From assembly GCA_029882355.1 (NCBI GenBank), contig JAOUKV010000001.1:62001-126000 (forward strand): a stretch of 64,000 bases of DNA. The letters are read 5' to 3'. Position 1 is the first letter of the stretch. Each line of letters starts with the position of its first letter. A program made the translations under genes and the position numbers. Origin of the DNA: Gammaproteobacteria bacterium. GTDB lineage: Bacteria > Pseudomonadota > Gammaproteobacteria > SZUA-229. Shown here one piece after another: positions 55,244-63,239 of the stretch. The notes under the pieces are model-generated. The model saw only the letters and a list, made by a program, of their open reading frames with translations. It was not told where the DNA came from and did not search any database.

Positions 55244-57130
55244 TTAGATCTCGGCCAGGTTACCTTTCGATTCCAGCCAGGATTTTCTGTCTGCGGCACG
55301 TTTTTTTGCCAGCAACATATCCAGCATCTTGTCGCTGTCGTCACCGTCTGTTACCACCAGACGAATCAGGCGACGGGTATCCGGTGCCAGTGTGGTTACA
55401 CGCAGTTGCATGGGGTTCATTTCACCCAGACCTTTGAAGCGCGAGACCGAGACTTTACCGCGAATTTTTTCAGCTTCGATGCGATCGATAACGCCCTGCT
55501 TTTCTGCTTCATCCAGCGCATAAAAAACCTGCTTGCCGATATCGATACGGAACAAAGGCGGCAAGGCGACATAAACGTGGCCGGCTTCGACCAGTGCACG
55601 GAAGTGTTTGAGGAACAGCGCGCAGAGCAAAGTTGCGATGTGATAACCGTCGGAGTCCGCATCGGCGAGAATACAAATCTTGCCGTAGCGTAAATCTTTC
55701 AATTCACTGCTGCCCGGTTCGATACCGAGCGCGATGGAGATGTCATGTACTTCCTGCGAGGCCAGCACCTGATCGGATTCCACTTCCCAGGTATTTAGAA
55801 TTTTTCCGCGCAGCGGCATAATCGCCTGAAAAACACGGTCACGCGCCTGCTTGGCTGAACCACCCGCAGAGTCTCCTTCAACCAGAAACAGTTCGGTACG
55901 CTCTAAATCCTGCGATGAACAATCCGCCAGCTTGCCGGGCAAAGCCGGACCGGTAGTGATTTTTTTACGCACGATTTTTTTACCGGCACGCAATCGTTTT
56001 TGCGCATTGTCGATGGCAAGTGTAGCTATGGCTTCACCGGCTTCGGTGTGCTGGTTCAACCATAGACTAAACGCATCTTTGACCACGCCGGAAACAAACG
56101 CAGCACATTCGCGCGAGGATAATCTTTCTTTGGTCTGACCGGAAAATTGTGGGTCGCTTAACTTGACCGATAAAACGTAGCAGACACGATCCCAGACATC
56201 TTCCGGACTGAGTTTGACACCGCGCGGCAATAAATTACGGAATTCACAAAATTCACGTAGCGCTTCGGTCAAACCGGTACGCAATCCATTGACGTGCGTG
56301 CCGCCCTGCGCGGTAGGAATAAGATTGACGTAGGATTCACCAATCAACAATTCACCTGCCTCAACCTGCCAGCTCAGCGCCCAGTCAACCTGTTCGGTGC
56401 TGCCCTTCATGCTGCCGGAAAACGGCTCTTCTGGCAGAATTTCTCTATCGGCTAGATGTTCACCGAGATAATCTTCCAGGCCACCTTCATACAACCAGGA
56501 TTCTTTTTCGCCGCTTTTCTCATCGAAAAAATCAACTTTGAGACCTGAGCACAACACCGCTTTGGCGCGCAAAACGTGTTTCAGGCGGGGTACGGAAAAA
56601 TTTGCAGAGTCAAAATATTTTTTCTCAGGCCAGAAGTGGATGCTGGTGCCGGTATCTTTTTTGGCGACCTTACCGATTTCTTTTAACTTTTGCGTGTTCG
56701 CACCGTGCGCAAAAGCCATACTGTGCACCCGGCCATCACGACGTACTTCAACGATCAGTTTTTCCGAGAGTGCATTAACAACAGAAACACCCACGCCGTG
56801 CAGGCCGCCGGAGAATTCATAGTTTTTATTAGAGAATTTACCACCCGCGTGCAATCGGGTAAGAATAACCTCGACACCGGGTACGCCCTCTTCGGGATGG
56901 ATATCCACCGGCATGCCACGACCATCATCTTTCACGGAAAGTGAACCATCTTTAAATAAAGTCACTTCAATATAGCTGGCGTGACCGGCGACGGCTTCAT
57001 CGACGCTATTATCGATTACTTCCTGAGCCAGATGATTGGGACGGGTGGTCTCGGTGTACATGCCCGGCCGTTTCTGCACCGGTTCGAGACCGGTTAATAC
57101 CTCAATCGCGGAGGCATCGTATTTACTCAT
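55244..57130 (-). CDS. parE: DNA topoisomerase IV subunit B
   Basis: A 628-aa ATPase subunit of topoisomerase IV. KRPGMYTETTRPNHLAQEVI and DNSVDEA form the ATP site, GGLHGVGVSVVNALS the GHKL lid, and LVEGDSAGGSAKQARDR the TOPRIM domain with the acidic DADSDGYHIATLL metal site. Length and LAQEVI distinguish ParE from GyrB. Divergent from the helicase gene. Confidence 0.96.
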   Translation of the reverse strand: MSKYDASAIEVLTGLEPVQKRPGMYTETTRPNHLAQEVIDNSVDEAVAGHASYIEVTLFKDGSLSVKDDGRGMPVDIHPEEGVPGVEVILTRLHAGGKFSNKNYEFSGGLHGVGVSVVNALSEKLIVEVRRDGRVHSMAFAHGANTQKLKEIGKVAKKDTGTSIHFWPEKKYFDSANFSVPRLKHVLRAKAVLCSGLKVDFFDEKSGEKESWLYEGGLEDYLGEHLADREILPEEPFSGSMKGSTEQVDWALSWQVEAGELLIGESYVNLIPTAQGGTHVNGLRTGLTEALREFCEFRNLLPRGVKLSPEDVWDRVCYVLSVKLSDPQFSGQTKERLSSRECAAFVSGVVKDAFSLWLNQHTEAGEAIATLAIDNAQKRLRAGKKIVRKKITTGPALPGKLADCSSQDLERTELFLVEGDSAGGSAKQARDRVFQAIMPLRGKILNTWEVESDQVLASQEVHDISIALGIEPGSSELKDLRYGKICILADADSDGYHIATLLCALFLKHFRALVEAGHVYVALPPLFRIDIGKQVFYALDEAEKQGVIDRIEAEKIRGKVSVSRFKGLGEMNPMQLRVTTLAPDTRRLIRLVVTDGDDSDKMLDMLLAKKRAADRKSWLESKGNLAEI

Positions 57131-57273
57131 AGTTTGAACCCTGATGAATCATGATGTGTTGGGTTGGTGATTTGGCGGTTAATATACAGGCCAAAGCGCA
57201 ATTCCTCCAGTACTTAATGCAAACATTTACCGGCTTTGTTTACAGACTGCCTCCATCTGCTTATGCTACCCCC

Positions 57274-60200
57274 ATGTCCACATCCAACAGCCTCGCCGCC
57301 AGCCAGCCCCACATCAACGCCACCGTCTCGGCCTCTGCCGGTAGCGGTAAAACCTGGTTATTAATCACCCGTATCGTTCGATTATTACTGGCAGGCGCGA
57401 CTCCGGGCAGCATTCTGGCGCTGACTTTTACCCGTAAGGCAGCTGCTGAAATGCAGATTCGGTTGAATGAGCGTCTCTATGAGCTGGCCAGCTGTGAAGA
57501 TGCTGAGCTGATCAAGATGCTGGAGGCTATCCAGACTGAGGCCAGCGCCGAAAATCAGCGGCGTGCGCGTAGCCTGTATGAAGAATCATTGCACAGTCTG
57601 CATCCGGCTCGCTTACAAACCTTTCATTCTTTTTGTCAGGATATTCTGGCGCGTTTTCCTTTAGAGGCGAATGTGCCACCGGGTTTTGAGCTACTCGAAG
57701 ATGTCAGCTTGCTGGAACAGCAGGCATGGGAAGAATTATTCACTAAAGCCACCGAAAATACAGCGAGCCCGCTAACTCAGTCGCTTGATTTCTTGATGCG
57801 GGAAAATAATAGTGTGGCGAACCTACGCAGTTCGCTGTCCAGCATGCTGAACCATCGCAGTGACTGGTGGGCTTATACCTTTGACCAGCAGAATCCGGTC
57901 GAATACGCCTCTACTGCTTTACGGCAACAGCTGGAGTTATTGGATGATAAAGATCCAGTGGCTGACTTTTTCAATGACTTCACTAAAAGAGCATTGGCCG
58001 AATTTGCAATATTGCTAGCGAAACACCCAACAAAAACCAATGCAGGCCATAGCGATACTGTTGCCACACTACTCGCCGAGGCTCGCTTTGATCTTGATAC
58101 ATTAAATGAAGTGACAAAAGTTTTCCTGACAGCCAAAGGCGAACCCCTGGCGCGCAAAGCTAGCGCGACTCAAGAAAAGAAAATGTCAGCAGATGGTCAG
58201 GATCAATTCCTTGAAATCCACCAGCGTTTGAGCGCTCAGTTAATAGAGACTCTAGATTATCTAAAACGCCAGAACACCCTCGCCATTAATCAGGCCTGGT
58301 ATTTTTCCGGCCAGCGTTTTATCGCCATTTTTCAGCGCATCAAACGCGAGCTGCGCATGCTCGATTTCACCGATCTGGAATGGCATTGCTATCAACTGCT
58401 CAACACCTCGGATAACGCACTTTGGGTGCAATACAAAGTCGATCAACGCATCGACCACTTTTTAATCGACGAGTTTCAGGATACCAACCCGACGCAGTGG
58501 CAATTATTGGCTCCGCTGTTTGAAGAAATGGCGGCGGGTTCGACTGATCGTTGGCGTACCGCTTTTTTAGTCGGTGATGAAAAACAATCGATTTATGGTT
58601 TCCGTCGCGCTAACCCTGCTTTGCAGGCACAGGCTTCTCAATGGCTGGAGGAACATCTGGGTGCGCAGGCAGCTCCGCTGGATTTTTCCTGGCGTTCATC
58701 ACCGGCTGTCATCCAGTTTGTTAATCAGGTGTTTCAGCAGGAAGAAGTACAGGCCATCATGCCCGGCTTCACTGAGCATGGTACCCATTTAAAAACATTA
58801 CCGGGACGTGTTACTGTTTTTCCTTTGTGCGAGCTTACAGAAGATGATGCAGAGGATAATTGCATCATGATGCGTAACCCCCTGCTCGAACCCCGCAAGG
58901 AAAAGATCAACACGCTGTATCGGGATGAAGCGACAATCATTGCCGAGCAGATAAAAACCCTGACCGAAACACCGCACTACATCAAAGACGGCGGTAATGT
59001 TCGCGCGATTAATCACGGCGATATTATGATTCTGGTCAAAGCGCGCAAACCCATCAAGGAATACGAGCAAGCCTTACGTGAAAGAGACATTCCCTTTATT
59101 TCAGATAAACGCGGCACCCTGCTGGATAATCTGGAAATTCAGGATCTGGAAAAATTACTCGATAGTCTGATTACGCCGTTCAATAATGTCGCCATAGCGC
59201 AGGTGCTGAAATCACCGATCTTTGATGCTTCCGACGAAGACCTGATTACTCTGGCGAACATCAAGGATGTGCCGCACTGGTATGATCGTTTTCAACATCT
59301 ACCCACAGGACTGGACGATTCACATCCGCTGTCACGCGCCGCCAGATTATTACCCCGCTGGCATGCGCTCGCCGACACCATTCCGGTGCATGACTTACTG
59401 GATAGAATTTACGCCGAAGCTAATTTATTGCCACGCTATGCAGCTTCGGTAGATGAAACACTAAAACTTCGCGTACAGGCTAATCTACAGCGTTTTCTCG
59501 AACTTTCTCTCGAACTAGATGCTGGTCGATACCCTAGCCTGACTCACTTTCTGCACTACCTGCGAAGCTTACGAAAACCCGAAGCCAGCGCACCCAATGA
59601 ACCGAATGTAAATGAAGCAGGCCAACGCGTCACCATTTTAACCATTCATGCCAGCAAGGGTCTGGAATCGCCGGTGATTTTTCTGGCCGACTGTAATCGT
59701 GGTAGTAATAATAATGATGCCCACAGTACACTGGTCGACTGGCCCGCAGACAGTCGTCAACCTGAGCGCCTGCAACTGGTATTGAGCAAACAAAATACCG
59801 ACCGTTTGACACAGAAAGTTCAGCAGAAAAAAGCCCTGGCTCAGTCGCGTGAACAATTGAATTTGTTATACGTGGCCTTAACCCGAGCGCGTGAGTATTT
59901 ATTTATTTCTGGTGTGGCCACTAGCAAAAAACCTTCCGGCTGGTACCAACTGGCTCACCAGGCGATTGCTTCAATAGCAGAAGAACAGGACGATGGATCG
60001 TTTGACTACGTTTTTGGTGAGCATCAAATTGACGAGACTAACGCGGTAAAAGCACCCTCGACGGCCGCGCCGCAATTAAAAATCATCCCGGAACTGCTGC
60101 AACCAATTAAATCACTGGCCAAACCTGAGCATATGATTGCGCCCAGCAAAGCCAATCGCGAACAGGCCCTGGCTTTTATCGCCGATGGTGATCTGGATAG

Positions 60201-60690
60201 TGAACAAGCGCAAATGCGTGGTGTCGCCATTCATCGTGCGCTCGACCTGCTCAGCGGCAAAAGAGCTTTAAGTGATAACAGCATCCATCAAATTCTCATG
60301 GCTGAATTTCATCAGGACGCAGATAAAAACGAAATCGATTTATGGCTGAAACAAGCCCAACAAGTGTTCGATGATGCTCAGTTTAAAATAATTTTCTCAC
60401 CTGATGAAACGGCGCAGTATTTCAATGAATTACCACTGCTATACGATAACAACGGACAATCAGTTTATGGTTTGATTGACCGCTTAATCATTGATGGTGA
60501 CGAGATATTACTGATTGATTACAAAACGCATGCACAAGCTAATGCAGATAATTGTAAAACTATCGCTGAAGACTTTTCTGAGCAAATGAACTTATACGGC
60601 CTGGGCATACAAAAGATCTGGCCTGATCACACAATTAAAAAGGGCGTTTTATTCACCTCAGCCCGGAAACTAGTCTGGCTGGATGAGTAA
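57274..60690 (+). CDS. AddA-like UvrD helicase-nuclease
   Basis: A 1138-aa double-strand-break repair enzyme. Superfamily 1A helicase motifs are complete: SASAGSGKT (Walker A, about residue 20), LTFTRKAAAEM, FHSFCQDIL, HFLIDEFQDTNPTQWQ (motif II), FLVGDEKQSIYGFRRA, TILTIHASKGLESPVIF and LLYVALTRARE. At the end a PD-(D/E)XK nuclease is visible (GLIDRLI near residue 1067 and LIDYKT near 1087). This is AddA-like. No addB or recC/recD partner is in the window. The start is uncertain: ATG 57274 begins the conserved part, but in-frame ATGs at 57217, 57154 and 57151 exist and none has a good Shine-Dalgarno. Confidence 0.88.
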   Translation: MSTSNSLAASQPHINATVSASAGSGKTWLLITRIVRLLLAGATPGSILALTFTRKAAAEMQIRLNERLYELASCEDAELIKMLEAIQTEASAENQRRARSLYEESLHSLHPARLQTFHSFCQDILARFPLEANVPPGFELLEDVSLLEQQAWEELFTKATENTASPLTQSLDFLMRENNSVANLRSSLSSMLNHRSDWWAYTFDQQNPVEYASTALRQQLELLDDKDPVADFFNDFTKRALAEFAILLAKHPTKTNAGHSDTVATLLAEARFDLDTLNEVTKVFLTAKGEPLARKASATQEKKMSADGQDQFLEIHQRLSAQLIETLDYLKRQNTLAINQAWYFSGQRFIAIFQRIKRELRMLDFTDLEWHCYQLLNTSDNALWVQYKVDQRIDHFLIDEFQDTNPTQWQLLAPLFEEMAAGSTDRWRTAFLVGDEKQSIYGFRRANPALQAQASQWLEEHLGAQAAPLDFSWRSSPAVIQFVNQVFQQEEVQAIMPGFTEHGTHLKTLPGRVTVFPLCELTEDDAEDNCIMMRNPLLEPRKEKINTLYRDEATIIAEQIKTLTETPHYIKDGGNVRAINHGDIMILVKARKPIKEYEQALRERDIPFISDKRGTLLDNLEIQDLEKLLDSLITPFNNVAIAQVLKSPIFDASDEDLITLANIKDVPHWYDRFQHLPTGLDDSHPLSRAARLLPRWHALADTIPVHDLLDRIYAEANLLPRYAASVDETLKLRVQANLQRFLELSLELDAGRYPSLTHFLHYLRSLRKPEASAPNEPNVNEAGQRVTILTIHASKGLESPVIFLADCNRGSNNNDAHSTLVDWPADSRQPERLQLVLSKQNTDRLTQKVQQKKALAQSREQLNLLYVALTRAREYLFISGVATSKKPSGWYQLAHQAIASIAEEQDDGSFDYVFGEHQIDETNAVKAPSTAAPQLKIIPELLQPIKSLAKPEHMIAPSKANREQALAFIADGDLDSEQAQMRGVAIHRALDLLSGKRALSDNSIHQILMAEFHQDADKNEIDLWLKQAQQVFDDAQFKIIFSPDETAQYFNELPLLYDNNGQSVYGLIDRLIIDGDEILLIDYKTHAQANADNCKTIAEDFSEQMNLYGLGIQKIWPDHTIKKGVLFTSARKLVWLDE

Positions 60691-60700
60691 AACGCCCTTT
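60639..60700 (-). terminator. Stem-loop spanning the helicase stop, terminator for dsbC
   Basis: AAAGGGCGTTTTA (60639-60651) and TAAAACGCCCTTT (60688-60700) form a perfect 13-bp inverted repeat, with an inner CAGCC/GGCTG stem at 60659-60681. On the minus strand TTTTTAATT follows the stem, so it can end dsbC transcription; the helicase stop codon lies in one arm. The 36-base loop is long for a terminator. Confidence 0.5.
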
Positions 60701-60724
60701 CGGCTTATTGATCAGTAATCGGAA

Positions 60725-61468
60725 TTAATTAACCAACGCAGCCTGTTGTTTGTTTATTTCCTGCACCAGTTTTGCCGCAGGCACATAACCCGGCAACATT
60801 TCACCGGTTTCCAGAATAATAGCTGGCGTACCACGAATACCAATCTCTCTGGCTAACGCCAAATGATCCTGAATTGGGTTATCACATTTCAACACTTCAA
60901 TTTTAGTGCCCGATTTCGCAAGATCTAGAGCCTCATTTTTATTCTTAGAACACCAGACACTAACCGTCGTATCAACATCACTCTGACCTTTCAGTGGCAT
61001 AAAGATATAACGCACCTTAACGTTACTCGCCATGTACTGATCCATCTCACTGTGCAAACGGCGGCAATAAGGACAATCAATATCAGTCACCACGGTAATA
61101 GTGTGGTCTACCCGCTTGGGCGTATAAACCAGCATATTGTCTTCACCCAGGGCATTAATGGCCGCCAAACGTATTGTCGATTTAGCTTTTTCTGTGTAAT
61201 TTTCACGGCTCGATAAATCAACCAGGTCGCCGTCGAGCATATAACGCGCACTCTTGTCCATATAGACTACCTGAGATCCAACAATCACTTCATATAAACC
61301 AGGAATGGGTGACTCACTAACTTGACCGATTTCTATGTTGGGCAAATTTTTTGATAATGCTTTTTTTAGTGAGGCAACACCATCATCAGCCGAAAAAGCT
61401 GGGGTAGCGCCTGCTACAAGGAAAATTGGCATCATAAAACGGCGGAATACGGATATAAATAAAGGCAT
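60725..61468 (-). CDS. dsbC: Thiol:disulfide interchange protein DsbC
   Basis: A 247-aa periplasmic disulfide isomerase. A signal peptide (MPLFISVFRRFMMPIFLVAG...AFSA) is followed by the N-terminal dimerisation domain (LKKALSKNLPNIEIGQVSES) and a thioredoxin domain with DIDCPYCRRLH (CPYC near residue 130). IRGTPAIILETGEMLPGY is the cis-Pro region. It is kept reduced by DsbD in known systems. It lies after xerD on the same strand, the conserved gammaproteobacterial order, with 82 bases between. Confidence 0.95.
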   Translation of the reverse strand: MPLFISVFRRFMMPIFLVAGATPAFSADDGVASLKKALSKNLPNIEIGQVSESPIPGLYEVIVGSQVVYMDKSARYMLDGDLVDLSSRENYTEKAKSTIRLAAINALGEDNMLVYTPKRVDHTITVVTDIDCPYCRRLHSEMDQYMASNVKVRYIFMPLKGQSDVDTTVSVWCSKNKNEALDLAKSGTKIEVLKCDNPIQDHLALAREIGIRGTPAIILETGEMLPGYVPAAKLVQEINKQQAALVN

Positions 61469-61550
61469 GATATAAATACTCTTGTTAACTTGAATTTCTA
61501 GACAGCCCGTATTATAGATAATTCCATGGTCTCTGAGTATTGTTTATATT

Positions 61551-62474
61551 TTATCCACGGGGATGGTGTTGATGATATAGATCCTGTAATCGCTGATCAG
61601 CCACATGTGTATATATCTGGGTTGTCGAAATATCACTATGTCCGAGTAACATCTGTACGACACGTAAATCTGCACCGTGATTGAGCAAATGCGTGGCAAA
61701 GGCATGGCGTAATGTATGTGGTGATAATTTATTCGTATCGATACCCGCTTTCGTACCATTTCTTTTAATCATGTACCAAAACGCCTGACGACTCATTGCC
61801 TGGCCACGTTTTGTAACAAAAACGGCATTAGTAGGTTTTGCATGTATGGGTAACAGCACAGGTCGAGATTGTTTTAAATATCGCACAATCCACTCTAAGG
61901 CGATTTCACCAACAGGAATCAGACGCTCTTTGTCTCCCTTACCAATCACTCGAATCACTCCAGGCTCCAATGATAATTGTGATAATTGTAAATTCACCAA
62001 CTCGCTGACACGCAAACCTGTGGCGTAAAGTAATTCCAACATGGCTCTATCACGCAAACCAAGCTCGTCATCAACATCTGGCGCATCTAATAATTGCTCA
62101 ACCTGAGTTTCATTAAGTGTTGAAGGTAAAGATTGCTCCGCTTTTGGTGATTCCAATAATTTGGTCGGATTTTCCTGAATTCGATGCTCACGCAACAAAA
62201 AACCATAAAATCGACGCAACGATGACAATAATCTCGCTGCTGAACGAATTTTTGTACCGGATTTATGCTGTTGGTTTAAATAATTTTGAATAGAAAGTGT
62301 ATCAGCCGTGCAAAACACCTTGCCCTGTTGGCTCAACCACAACGAAAAACCCGCTAAATCATTTCGATATGCGGCTAATGTATTTTCACTGAGTGCATTC
62401 TCCATCCACAAATGATCAATGAATTGCTCCAGCAATTTTTGTTCATTAAGTGGCATTTGATCAGCTTTGGCCAT
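61551..62474 (-). CDS. xerD: Tyrosine recombinase XerD
   Basis: A 307-aa recombinase that, with XerC, resolves chromosome dimers at dif. The core-binding SAM-like domain is at residues 12-100 (WMENALSENTLAAYRNDL). Catalytic residues are visible in TGLRVSELV (Arg), HTLRHAFATHLLNHG (His-x-x-Arg), LGHSDISTTQIYTHV (His and Tyr nucleophile). ATG 62474 is preceded by GAAGGG; a TTG at 62492 is in frame but less likely. The dsbC neighbour supports xerD over a phage integrase. Confidence 0.94.
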   Translation of the reverse strand: MAKADQMPLNEQKLLEQFIDHLWMENALSENTLAAYRNDLAGFSLWLSQQGKVFCTADTLSIQNYLNQQHKSGTKIRSAARLLSSLRRFYGFLLREHRIQENPTKLLESPKAEQSLPSTLNETQVEQLLDAPDVDDELGLRDRAMLELLYATGLRVSELVNLQLSQLSLEPGVIRVIGKGDKERLIPVGEIALEWIVRYLKQSRPVLLPIHAKPTNAVFVTKRGQAMSRQAFWYMIKRNGTKAGIDTNKLSPHTLRHAFATHLLNHGADLRVVQMLLGHSDISTTQIYTHVADQRLQDLYHQHHPRG

Positions 62475-62507
62475 AATACCCTTCAAAAACAATCATTATG
62501 CAAACAA

Positions 62508-62541
62508 TAAAAAAGGGGCATTCATCAACGACAAATGCCCC
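62508..62541 (-). terminator. Rho-independent terminator of the H1-like gene
   Basis: Read on the minus strand, GGGGCATT and AATGCCCC form an 8-bp GC-rich stem (62541-62534 and 62522-62515) around an 11-base loop, followed at once by a T-run (62514-62508). It lies 35 bases after the stop of the H1-like gene and before xerD, so xerD needs its own promoter or read-through. Confidence 0.8.
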
Positions 62542-62575
62542 TCCCAATAAGCTTTTAAGCTTAAACTTTTACGTC

Positions 62576-63091
62576 TTATTTCTTCTTAGCAGGACGTTTT
62601 TTGCTTTTCTTCGCTCTAGCTGCTGCTCTCTTAGCTTTAGCTTTAGCCGCTGCTGCTGCTCTCTTCTCTTTAGCCTTATTGGCTTTTGCTACCTTGGCAT
62701 CTTCTTTCTTAGTCCACTGCGCAACAAATGCCGCTATTGCAGCTTCTTTTCTCTTTGCTGTCTTCACAATTGCTTCTTTACGTTTTTTAGCTGCTGCCAC
62801 TTCTGCTTTGGCTGCTGCTAAAGCTCTTTTCTTAGCTAGGATCGCTTTTTTCTTATCTGCGGCAGCTTTTTTCTTAGCTGCTGCTGCTTTTTTCTTAGCT
62901 GCTGCTGCTTTTTTCTTAACGGCTGCTGCTTTTTTCTTAGCTGCTGCTGCTTTTTTCTTAGCTGCTGCTGCTTTTTTCTTAGCTGCAACATTAGATGTTT
63001 TCTTCTTTGCTACTTTAAGTTTTACTGTTTTCTTTTTTACTGCGCGTTTTGCGGTTGTTTTTTTCTTGCTTTTTGCTTTAGCTTTAGCCAT
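62576..63091 (-). CDS. Lysine/alanine-rich histone H1-like protein
   Basis: A 171-aa protein of almost only Lys, Ala and Arg. Residues 9-34 are basic; residues 36-80 are six to seven tandem copies of the heptad AAAAKKK, at DNA level 21-base units (about 62845-62988); residues 95-125 are the only mixed part (EAAIAAFVAQWTKKEDA); the C-terminus returns to KRAAAAAKAKAKRAAARAKKSKK. This is the pattern of bacterial histone H1-like/AlgP-type proteins that bind DNA or RNA electrostatically and are poorly conserved. The start has GAGGA seven bases upstream and a promoter precedes it. Role: nucleoid packing or regulation, inferred only. Confidence 0.85.
   Translation of the reverse strand: MAKAKAKSKKKTTAKRAVKKKTVKLKVAKKKTSNVAAKKKAAAAKKKAAAAKKKAAAVKKKAAAAKKKAAAAKKKAAADKKKAILAKKRALAAAKAEVAAAKKRKEAIVKTAKRKEAAIAAFVAQWTKKEDAKVAKANKAKEKRAAAAAKAKAKRAAARAKKSKKRPAKKK
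62845..62988. repeat. Tandem 21-bp repeats coding AAAAKKK
   Basis: The unit TTTTTTCTTAGCTGCTGCTGC (plus strand, 20 bases shown of 21 differ slightly among copies) recurs six to seven times in a row inside the H1-like gene. Such in-frame repeats expand and contract by slippage, so copy number may vary between strains. Confidence 0.8.
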
Positions 63092-63123
63092 CTTCGCATC
63101 CTCTTTGATAAGTTACATTCGTG

Positions 63124-63151
63124 AGTATAAAACGATATTTTAATTTAGCAA
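63124..63151 (-). promoter_or_regulatory. Sigma70-type promoter of the H1-like gene
   Basis: On the minus strand, TTGCTA (63151-63146) and TATACT (63129-63124) are 16 bases apart, matching consensus at 4 and 5 of 6 positions. Transcription would begin near 63117, giving a 25-base leader with GAGGA before the ATG at 63091. Confidence 0.55.
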
Positions 63152-63239
63152 TGTTTTTTTATTTTAAAAGTCACTTTTTTATGATAAAAATCAGACATTC
63201 ATAAATGTTTTTCACAAAAAACATTCCTCTAATTAAAAA

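Noticed and set aside
61551-62474. Phage or island integrase
   Set aside because: Length, sequence and the dsbC neighbour fit chromosomal XerD; no phage genes are near.
62845-62988. Regular repeats that might be a CRISPR array
   Set aside because: The units are contiguous with no spacers and are in frame with a coding sequence.
62601-63143. Plus-strand 180-aa Leu/Ala/Phe-rich frame opposite the H1-like gene
   Set aside because: It is the mirror image of the Ala/Lys repeats; the minus-strand gene has the promoter, ribosome site and terminator.
63204-63225. AT-only hairpin AATGTTTTT/AAAAACATT after the TraF-type gene
   Set aside because: A perfect 9-bp stem, but it has no GC pairs to speak of and no clear T-run, so it is not called a terminator.
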